Below, one piece after another: positions 55,396 to 61,933 of a stretch of 64,000 nucleotides of DNA. The stretch covers positions 34,693 to 98,692 of the forward strand of contig JABSRB010000018.1 in the NCBI GenBank assembly GCA_013215375.1, in the 5' to 3' direction. The notes under the pieces are model-generated. The model was not told the origin of the DNA. It saw nothing but the letters and a program-made list of their open reading frames with translations, and searched no databases. The first letter of the stretch is position 1, and each line of letters starts with the position of its first letter. Source of the DNA: Oceanospirillaceae bacterium (lineage in GTDB: Bacteria; Pseudomonadota; Gammaproteobacteria; Pseudomonadales; Balneatricaceae). A program made the translations under genes and the position numbers.

Positions 55396-56874
55396 ATGAG
55401 CAAGCCTGTATTAAAAAACCTGTCAGATATACGCCGCTATTTTTTAAGAAACGAAACACCTATGTATTTCATCAGTGCCACAAATTTTAATTTGTTGGGG
55501 ATTTCTGCATGGGTTAAAAACTTTCGGTATATTAACTATTTAGACTGTTTTGACGGTCGTCATCCGAATGTATTTATTCCCGGTGAGTTACCCCATGCCG
55601 AGTTTGAAAGTATTGAAGACATCAATAATTATCTACTAGAGCACAAAGCGGTGGTTGATTTTATTGGTGAACGCGCCACTGAAGATACTAGGGGCAAGGC
55701 CATTTTTTTGATGTTTGATGAAGAGACAGAAGCGCTTTGTGAAGAGCTGAATTTAGACGTTGCCTTTCCCAGTGCCAAATTGCGTAGCTCTTTAGATAAC
55801 AAAATTGAAACAGTGCGCATCGGCAATCGAGCGGGAGTTCCCAGTGTGCCAAATTTATTGGCCAAAGTAGAGAGCTACGGACACTTGTGTGAGTTGTGCA
55901 CCGAGTTAGGTAATGATCTAGTACTGCAGACAGCCTTTGGCGACTCTGGACACACCACTTACTTTATCAGTAACGAGCAAGAGTACGACAAACACGCCAA
56001 AGAGATCGAGTGTGGTGAAGAGATAAAAATCATGAAACGCATTAATTGTCGCGGTTCGGCCATTGAGGCTTGTACCACGGCACAGGGAACGGTCGTTGGC
56101 CCGTTAATGACTGAGCTGGTTGGCTTTAAAGAACTGACCCCATACAAAGGTGGTTGGTGTGGTAATGAAATATACGCGGGCGCATTTACCGATGAGATCA
56201 GAGCAAAGGCGCGTGAATATACTTTTGCCTTTGGCGAAGCACTGCGCAGTGAAGGTTATCGAGGTTACTTTGAATTAGATTTCCTGATCGATACTGATAA
56301 TGGGCAAGTCTATTTAGGGGAACTCAATCCGAGAGTGACTGGTGCTAGCTCACTGACTAACCACGCTGCTTTTGCTCACGCAGATGCGCCACTGTTTTTA
56401 TTCCACTTGCTGGAGTTCTGTGACGTTGACTTTAGATTTGATGTTGAAGCGCTGAATGCGCGTTGGGCAGAGGAAGACAACATCGATAGCTGGTCACAGC
56501 TGGTGATCAAACATACCGAAGAAAGCGTCGCCTTGATCAACCAGGCACCTCAATCGGGCATTTATACGATGAGTGATGAAGGTGTGGTTGAGTTTAGTTA
56601 CTTTGACTACCGCCGTCGTGCCGTTGAAACTGAAAACGAAGCTTTTTTTCTACGTATTAGCGATGCAAATGACTACGAATATGAAGGGGCTGACCTGGGC
56701 ATTTTAATCACTCGCGGGCGCTTAATGACCGATGATTTTGAACTCAATAAGCGCGCCAGATTATGGATCGATGGTATTCGCAATAGTTATAAAAGTGTAG
56801 AGTTGTCCGATTCGCAAGTAGAAGTGGCGCATGCCCCTAGCTCGTTAACAGCGGGTGCCTTTAAAATATTGTAA
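55396..56874 (+). CDS. ATP-grasp ligase (biotin-carboxylase-like)
   Basis: About 492 residues from the ATG at 55396 (AAGGAT box upstream); the in-frame extension to 55150 lies inside the previous gene. The ATP-grasp domain (about 110-370) shows KLRSSLDNKIETVRIGNRAGVPSVPN, VLQTAFGDSGHTTYFI and the metal-binding FELDFLID ... YLGELNPRVTGASSLTN. No biotin-carrier or carboxyltransferase partner is near, so a carboxylate-amine ligase is more likely than a carboxylase. It follows the decarboxylase by 37 bases. Confidence 0.82.
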   Translation: MSKPVLKNLSDIRRYFLRNETPMYFISATNFNLLGISAWVKNFRYINYLDCFDGRHPNVFIPGELPHAEFESIEDINNYLLEHKAVVDFIGERATEDTRGKAIFLMFDEETEALCEELNLDVAFPSAKLRSSLDNKIETVRIGNRAGVPSVPNLLAKVESYGHLCELCTELGNDLVLQTAFGDSGHTTYFISNEQEYDKHAKEIECGEEIKIMKRINCRGSAIEACTTAQGTVVGPLMTELVGFKELTPYKGGWCGNEIYAGAFTDEIRAKAREYTFAFGEALRSEGYRGYFELDFLIDTDNGQVYLGELNPRVTGASSLTNHAAFAHADAPLFLFHLLEFCDVDFRFDVEALNARWAEEDNIDSWSQLVIKHTEESVALINQAPQSGIYTMSDEGVVEFSYFDYRRRAVETENEAFFLRISDANDYEYEGADLGILITRGRLMTDDFELNKRARLWIDGIRNSYKSVELSDSQVEVAHAPSSLTAGAFKIL

Positions 56875-56885
56875 AAGCCATTAGA

Positions 56886-56916
56886 CTCTTTAAGCGCACT
56901 ATTAGCGCTTAAAGAG
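56886..56916 (+). terminator. perfect 12-bp hairpin between ATP-grasp and C45 genes
   Basis: CTCTTTAAGCGC (56886-56897) pairs exactly with GCGCTTAAAGAG (56905-56916) around a 7-base loop, 11 bases after the ATP-grasp stop. No T-run follows directly, so it may be an RNA-stabilising or processing hairpin within the operon rather than a full terminator. Confidence 0.55.
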
Positions 56917-56954
56917 AGGGTGGACTTTATTTAGTCGAGCTAACTCAAACAATT

Positions 56955-57977
56955 ATGTCTTATAAATTTCGAGCGATCAGCGAGCAAACTCCCGATAACA
57001 AGTGGCGTGATTACTTTGAGGAAATGTGGCCGAGCTATAAAAAATGGTATTTTTCTGAAGGTGTTAACGCCAGACCTAGGTACCTTACCTGTCTCAATCA
57101 ACTTAAGAGACATATGCCAGAGTTAGTACCCATTTATCATCAGTTGGTGGAACTTGGAGGAGGCAGTGATTCAGTGGCTCGTGCACTGTCTCTTTACAAT
57201 CCACCTATGTACTTTTCCGGCTGCTCACAAGCGGTTTGGAGAAGACACGATCAGTGTTTTTTGATTCGTAACTACGATTACCATCCACTGTATACAGAGG
57301 GGGTGATGGTTAAAACGAAATGGGATAAAAGAACAGTCATCGGTATGTCTGATTGCCTTTGGGGGCTGGTTGATGGAATGAATGATTCAGGCCTTGCTGT
57401 GTCGCTGGCTTTTGGCGGTAAGACTGAGGGAGGTTCTGGTTTTGGCGTGCCGCTAATTGTGCGCTATGTACTGGAAACTTGTGATACGACAATAGAGGCT
57501 GTTGCCGTACTCAAGCGGGTTCCCTGTCACATGGCCTATAATCTAACAGTATTAGATGCACAGGGAGTAGCGGTGACAGTATGGCTGGCTCCAGATGCAG
57601 AGGCTATAGTGTTGGATGATTTGGCCACGACTAATCACCAAGAGAAAATCACCTGGAAGCGTCATGCCATAGCGACCAAAACAGTCGAAAGGTTAGTGTT
57701 TTTAGATCAGAGTTTGAGAAATGAATACCTCAGTACTGAGGGTTTTGTGCAAGGCTTTTTACAGCCGCCACTGTACAGTGATGCCTTCAAACGAGGCTTT
57801 GGAACTTTATATACCAGCATCTACTACCCGCGTGAGGGAGTGGTGAAAGTGATTTGGAAAGATCAGAGCTGGGTGCAAAGTTTTATCGCCTTCGAAGAGG
57901 GTGAAAGAGAAGTGAAATATTTAGATTTAGGTGTGTCGAGCTTGCCTATTCCAAAGCATGTTACCACCATTGTTTAA
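56955..57977 (+). CDS. C45-family Ntn acyltransferase/hydrolase
   Basis: A 340-residue protein of the acyl-CoA:6-aminopenicillanate acyltransferase-like (C45) family, which mature by self-cleavage to expose an N-terminal cysteine. The G89-C90 pair in MYFSGCSQAVW is the likely cleavage point and nucleophile. It is followed by FLIRNYDYHP (the N-x-D segment of this fold) and GLVDGMNDSGLAVSLAFGG, with VPLIVRYVLETCDTTIEAVAVLKRVP. No signal peptide, so cytoplasmic. It would transfer or hydrolyse an acyl-amide, possibly the one made by the ligase upstream. Confidence 0.8.
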   Translation: MSYKFRAISEQTPDNKWRDYFEEMWPSYKKWYFSEGVNARPRYLTCLNQLKRHMPELVPIYHQLVELGGGSDSVARALSLYNPPMYFSGCSQAVWRRHDQCFLIRNYDYHPLYTEGVMVKTKWDKRTVIGMSDCLWGLVDGMNDSGLAVSLAFGGKTEGGSGFGVPLIVRYVLETCDTTIEAVAVLKRVPCHMAYNLTVLDAQGVAVTVWLAPDAEAIVLDDLATTNHQEKITWKRHAIATKTVERLVFLDQSLRNEYLSTEGFVQGFLQPPLYSDAFKRGFGTLYTSIYYPREGVVKVIWKDQSWVQSFIAFEEGEREVKYLDLGVSSLPIPKHVTTIV

Positions 57978-58007
57978 TTAAAAATTCATAAAATATAAAG
58001 GAATTAT

Positions 58008-58859
58008 ATGACCCCTTTTGCTATTGCCGGAATACAAATGCACGTCCAGGCAGTTGATAATTTAGTTGAGATAGAAAGGCAGTTGGCCAGTTTAGTGTTT
58101 CGTTTTCCCTGGGTGAAAATGGCTGTTTTTAGTGAGTTGGCGGTGGCTGGACCTGATCCGGCACTCGCTGTAGAAAAAGGTTCAGACACAGAGGAAAAGC
58201 TCTGTGAACTCGCTGAGCGCTACGGGCTTTGGTTGATTCCCGGGTCGCATTTTGAACGTGTAGATGAGCTTATCTACAACACCTCGATAGTGATCAATCC
58301 CGAGGGGATTATCGTTAATCGCTATCACAAAATGTTCCCCTTTATGCCCTATGAAACCGGCATTACGCCCGGTAGTGATTTTTGCATCTTTGATGTGCCT
58401 AACGTGGGCCGTTTTGGTTTATCTATTTGCTATGACGCTTGGTTCCCTGAAACTAGCCGCACCTTGACTGCATTGGGTGCTGAAGTCATTATCCACCCAA
58501 CCTTGACAGGCACGATCGATAGAGACATTGAACTGGCTAATGCGGTGGCAACAGCGGCACTCAATCAATGTTATTTTGTCGATATTAATGGCTTGTCAGC
58601 AGGCGGTAACGGACGCTCCATTATTGTTGATCCCGCGGGTAAAGTACTGCATCAAGCGGGGGAGGTTGAGCAAATAATCCCTATTGAAATCGACTTGGAC
58701 CAAGTCAGACGTCAGCGTCGTAAAGGCATTATGGGTGGTCTGGGCCAGCCATTGAAAAGCTTCAGGGACCGAGCGGTTGATTTCAGTGTATACAGCGATG
58801 GCTTTAACAACGAATATTTAAACAGCCTCGGGCCGCTGGAAAAAGCAGGTAGAGAGTAA
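58008..58859 (+). CDS. nitrilase-superfamily carbon-nitrogen hydrolase
   Basis: A 283-residue amidase-type enzyme with the full catalytic triad: E43 in VFSELAVAGPDP, K108 in RYHKMFPFMPYETG and C141 in GLSICYDAWFPETSR. The start at 58008 has AAGGA 6 bases upstream. The YHKMFPF and YETGITPGSDF features recall aliphatic amidase and N-carbamoyl amidohydrolase branches, but the substrate cannot be fixed. Last of the four-gene set; a strong hairpin follows its stop. Confidence 0.87.
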   Translation: MTPFAIAGIQMHVQAVDNLVEIERQLASLVFRFPWVKMAVFSELAVAGPDPALAVEKGSDTEEKLCELAERYGLWLIPGSHFERVDELIYNTSIVINPEGIIVNRYHKMFPFMPYETGITPGSDFCIFDVPNVGRFGLSICYDAWFPETSRTLTALGAEVIIHPTLTGTIDRDIELANAVATAALNQCYFVDINGLSAGGNGRSIIVDPAGKVLHQAGEVEQIIPIEIDLDQVRRQRRKGIMGGLGQPLKSFRDRAVDFSVYSDGFNNEYLNSLGPLEKAGRE

Positions 58860-58880
58860 CACTCTAAATTAGTGATAAAG

Positions 58881-58920
58881 TCAGGGCCTTAAGCTCTTAG
58901 CCTTAAGCCCTGATATTTGT
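58881..58920 (+). terminator. terminator after the four-gene cluster
   Basis: TCAGGG-C-CTTAAG (58881-58893) pairs with CTTAAGCCCTGA (58902-58913) with one bulged C and an 8-base loop. A T-rich tail follows on the plus strand. It sits between convergent stops and may serve both strands. Confidence 0.75.
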
Positions 58921-59790
58921 TTATTTTAAGCTTTTTACTAGAGCAGAAGTATCCATTCTACCTAGGCCTGCCGCTTGTAGTTGCGCGTAGCGCTCATCGA
59001 CATTTTTAGTCAGTGGCAATTCAAGCTGATAGCTACTTGCCTCATCGAGACAGATTCCCAAATCTTTACGCATCCAATCAAGTGCAAAACCAAAATCGAA
59101 CTTGTCTTGATCCATAGTGATTAAGCGGTTTTCCATTTGCCAAGAGCCCGCAGCTCCGTGTTTTAAGGTATCGACGACTTGAGGAATAGATAGCCCGGCA
59201 CTTTGCGCCAGCGTCAGCGCCTCAGACAAACCTTGTAAAATACCGGCAATGCAGATTTGATTGACCATCTTGCAACGTTGCCCCTGACCATTTTCGCCAA
59301 GTAGCTGGATCTGCTGAGCGTAAGCTTGCATCAGTGGATTGGCTTTATCAAAACTTGCCTGATCACCACCACACATCACCGTTAACTTGCCATTTTCAGC
59401 GCCCGCTTGACCGCCAGAGACCGGCGCGTCAATAAATGTTACACCTATCTCCAGGCAAGCTTTGTGAAGTTCAATGGCAAGAGTCGCTGATGTGGTAGTG
59501 TGATCAACCAGAATATCACCGGCTTTTAAGCCCGCTAATACACCTTGTTCGCCGTAAATTACACTGCGCACATCTCGATCGTTGCCGACACAGACAAACA
59601 CAATATCAGCCGCCTTAGCTGCCGCTGCTGGAGTTGGAGCGGTGTTGCCAGAGTGCTGTTGCTGCCACTTAAGCGCCTTCTCTTCTGATCGGTTATAGAC
59701 AGTTGTCGCAAAACCGTTCGCCTGTAAGTGACCGGCCATAGGATATCCCATCACTCCGAGTCCAATAAATGCTGCTTTTATGTCCGCCAT
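58921..59790 (-). CDS. beta-hydroxyacid dehydrogenase (GarR/3-hydroxyisobutyrate type)
   Basis: About 289 residues from the ATG at 59790 (MADIKAAFIGLGVMGYPMAGHL); a frame from 59820 adds ten residues. The Rossmann motif GLGVMG, the substrate loop DAPVSGGQAGAENGKLTVMCGG and the catalytic K174 and N177 in CKMVNQI are present. It reduces tartronate semialdehyde or oxidises 3-hydroxyisobutyrate-type acids; the sequence does not decide. It is divergent from the MocR gene with which it shares a promoter palindrome, so MocR is its likely regulator. Confidence 0.88.
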   Translation of the reverse strand: MADIKAAFIGLGVMGYPMAGHLQANGFATTVYNRSEEKALKWQQQHSGNTAPTPAAAAKAADIVFVCVGNDRDVRSVIYGEQGVLAGLKAGDILVDHTTTSATLAIELHKACLEIGVTFIDAPVSGGQAGAENGKLTVMCGGDQASFDKANPLMQAYAQQIQLLGENGQGQRCKMVNQICIAGILQGLSEALTLAQSAGLSIPQVVDTLKHGAAGSWQMENRLITMDQDKFDFGFALDWMRKDLGICLDEASSYQLELPLTKNVDERYAQLQAAGLGRMDTSALVKSLK

Positions 59791-59838
59791 CGTCTCTGTC
59801 CTCATTGCTTGTGTCGCCAATTTAAAATTTATGTTTTT

Positions 59839-59867
59839 ATCATATTTTTAAAATTGACATATGTCAA
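59839..59867 (-). promoter_or_regulatory. promoter of the beta-hydroxyacid dehydrogenase gene
   Basis: Minus strand: TTGACA (59867-59862), 17 bases, TATGAT (59844-59839). Consensus -35 and near-consensus -10. The -35 is one arm of the palindrome at 59852-59869. Confidence 0.7.
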
Positions 59868-59869
59868 TT
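59852..59869. promoter_or_regulatory. 18-bp perfect palindrome shared by two divergent promoters
   Basis: AATTGACATATGTCAATT reads the same on both strands and supplies the TTGACA -35 box in each direction. A protein bound here would control both genes at once; the MocR-type protein encoded at 59916 is the natural candidate. Confidence 0.75.
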
Positions 59870-59882
59870 GTATTGTTGTAAT
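59854..59882 (+). promoter_or_regulatory. promoter of the MocR-type regulator gene
   Basis: Plus strand: TTGACA (59854-59859), 17 bases, TGTAAT (59877-59882), placed 33 bases before the ATG at 59916. Its -35 is the other arm of the palindrome at 59852-59869. Confidence 0.7.
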
Positions 59883-59915
59883 AGATTTTTAAACTCAGCG
59901 AATTTATAGATAGGC

Positions 59916-61247
59916 ATGGACAACAGCAAATACAAATATCAAGAGATAGCCGCCACCATTAGCGCCGCCATAGAAAGTGGTGAGTACCCCGTGGGTAGCA
60001 AATTACCGGCCCATAGAGTGTTAGCTAAAGAACTGCAAACCACCGCGGTAACAGTCGCTAAGGCCTACCAGTATCTAGTGGAACAAAGACAGGTTGAGTC
60101 TTTTGTCGGACGCGGTAGTTATGTGCTACCAGAGCGATTGAAAAATGTGATTAATGCAGAGCCATTGAGCAATGCAATAAACTTCTCAATACTGCAGCCC
60201 TGTATGAGCTTGAGCATCAATACTTTGAATAGACAAATTAGCCAGCAATTCCAGAGCTTATCCAATGCCAGGTTATTTGCCTATAGTGAAAATTCTGGGC
60301 TGGTGGCGCATCGCATCAGCGGTGCAAGATGGTGTCAGAATTTTGGTTTAGCAGTGCCTGATCCCGAGCAAATAATACTGACCAATGGCGCGCAAAATGC
60401 TCTGGCAAGTTTGATACAGCTCTACTCAAAAGAAGGTGATTATATCGCGTTAGAGGCGCAAACCTACCCGGGACTGCTGGCTATATGCAAACACCTAAGA
60501 CGCAAAGTTCTACCCATTAAAATGGACGGCCAGGGCATGTTACCTGAAGACCTAACCACTCAATGTCTCGCTCACAAACCGAGTATGGTAGTAATAGTGC
60601 CCTCGCAGCAAAATCCTACGGGTGCCACGATGGGTAGCGCCAGGCGCGAGTCGATAGCGACGGTGATCAAAGTGCAAAAAATATGGCTAATTGAAGATGA
60701 TATTTACGCTTTTTTAAATAACCAACCACTATCGCCAATCAGTAACTTAATCCCTGAGCGAGCTTTTTATATTAGCAGCTTATCCAAGGCAATAAGCCCA
60801 GGGTTACGCTGCGGTTATATTAAATGTCCAGTAGAGCAGCACTCAGTACTTGCCGATTTTATCCGTGCAACACTGTGGCTTGCCTCGCCGTTTATGTTTG
60901 AAATAGCCAGTGAATTAATCAACAGCAAGCAAGCTTTTATGCTAGCGCAAGCGCAATGCGATATGGCTAAAACTAGACAGGTATTAGTCACTCAATATTT
61001 AGCCCAAGTGACAGAAGTTTGTATAGATCGCCAACCCTTTAGCTATAGTTGTTGGCTGCACTTACCAGATCATTTAAGTGCTAAAAAATTTACCGAGATG
61101 GCGCAAGAAAAAAGCGTTATTGTTAGTGATGCCTCGCATTTTAGTACACAAAAATCAATAAATGCGGTGCGCTTATCAATAATGTCACCCGCGAGTGAAG
61201 CAGAGCTTGTTGAAGGGCTGAAAATCATTGCGCAATTATTGACTTAG
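59916..61247 (+). CDS. MocR-type GntR/aminotransferase regulator
   Basis: A 443-residue fusion. N-terminal GntR winged helix (about 1-72): YQEIAATISAAIESGEYPVGSKLPAHRVLAKELQTTAVTVAKAYQYL. C-terminal fold I aminotransferase-like domain (about 100-440): ILTNGAQNALASLIQLY, VPSQQNPTGATM, WLIEDDIYAF and the PLP lysine in YISSLSKAISPGLRCGY. Such proteins act as PLP-sensing or amino-compound-sensing regulators rather than enzymes. Divergent from the dehydrogenase and two genes from the decarboxylase cluster. Confidence 0.9.
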   Translation: MDNSKYKYQEIAATISAAIESGEYPVGSKLPAHRVLAKELQTTAVTVAKAYQYLVEQRQVESFVGRGSYVLPERLKNVINAEPLSNAINFSILQPCMSLSINTLNRQISQQFQSLSNARLFAYSENSGLVAHRISGARWCQNFGLAVPDPEQIILTNGAQNALASLIQLYSKEGDYIALEAQTYPGLLAICKHLRRKVLPIKMDGQGMLPEDLTTQCLAHKPSMVVIVPSQQNPTGATMGSARRESIATVIKVQKIWLIEDDIYAFLNNQPLSPISNLIPERAFYISSLSKAISPGLRCGYIKCPVEQHSVLADFIRATLWLASPFMFEIASELINSKQAFMLAQAQCDMAKTRQVLVTQYLAQVTEVCIDRQPFSYSCWLHLPDHLSAKKFTEMAQEKSVIVSDASHFSTQKSINAVRLSIMSPASEAELVEGLKIIAQLLT

Positions 61248-61933
61248 ACGATTATATAGGCACAACATCCAAAAGCGGTCATTGTCTGTGAAGAGTCGTT
61301 TTATGGGAAACAATAATTGATTATAAAACTTATAGATGTAAAAACCGATCTACTATTGGCTGTGCTGCTCCTTCATATGCATGTGGTCTCTACTTTTGTA
61401 AATCCTTTCAGACTAGACTCTTCCACGATTGAATAACTTTACGGCTGCCCAGATGGGCGGCCTCGGTAGCTGCTTCCTCGACAATTACTCTTGAATTATT
61501 CTACTTGCGGCCTTCATGGCAAAATTCGTAACCTTGACTGTTGCATCCATGGCCCACTTTGGGGCTGCTTGATGTCAACCCGCTACGCTCGCCCAAGGAG
61601 TAAGCCCTTGCGGCAACATTTCCAAAAAATTTGTGGATGGGTAGCAGCAATGGATAGGTTTGAAAATTCACGGCAAGCTAACTTACCAATATTGAATAGC
61701 ACCGAGATTAGCGAGTTTTGTTGTGTTGAAAAGTGCGCGTCCCATATTGGTTTTTCATAGGATCTATTAAACACTCTTTTGCAGTTAGGCCCAAAGTACA
61801 GTTGTCATTTTACAGCTTTTAAGTAAAATTCATTTTCGATTCATTTTCAGGTTAAAGCATGGATGCTCTTACTGTTTTTGCATTTTCATGGCCTGCTTAA
61901 AAGATATTAGATGAAAGCAAGGAGCTAAATTTA
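61248..61933. other. 686-base region upstream of the large surface-protein gene
   Basis: No recognised gene. An 89-codon frame (61491-61760) lacks a ribosome-binding site, is Cys- and Arg-rich and unlike any family I know. The right end carries an AAGGAG box at 61919-61924 for the next gene. The base order between 61480 and 61640 looks unlike neighbouring coding sequence and may be decayed insertion material. Confidence 0.45.

Noticed and set aside
61491..61760. 89-codon plus-strand frame upstream of the giant gene
   Set aside because: No ribosome-binding site, Cys/Arg-rich random-looking peptide, no family resemblance. Kept only as a note in the gap description.
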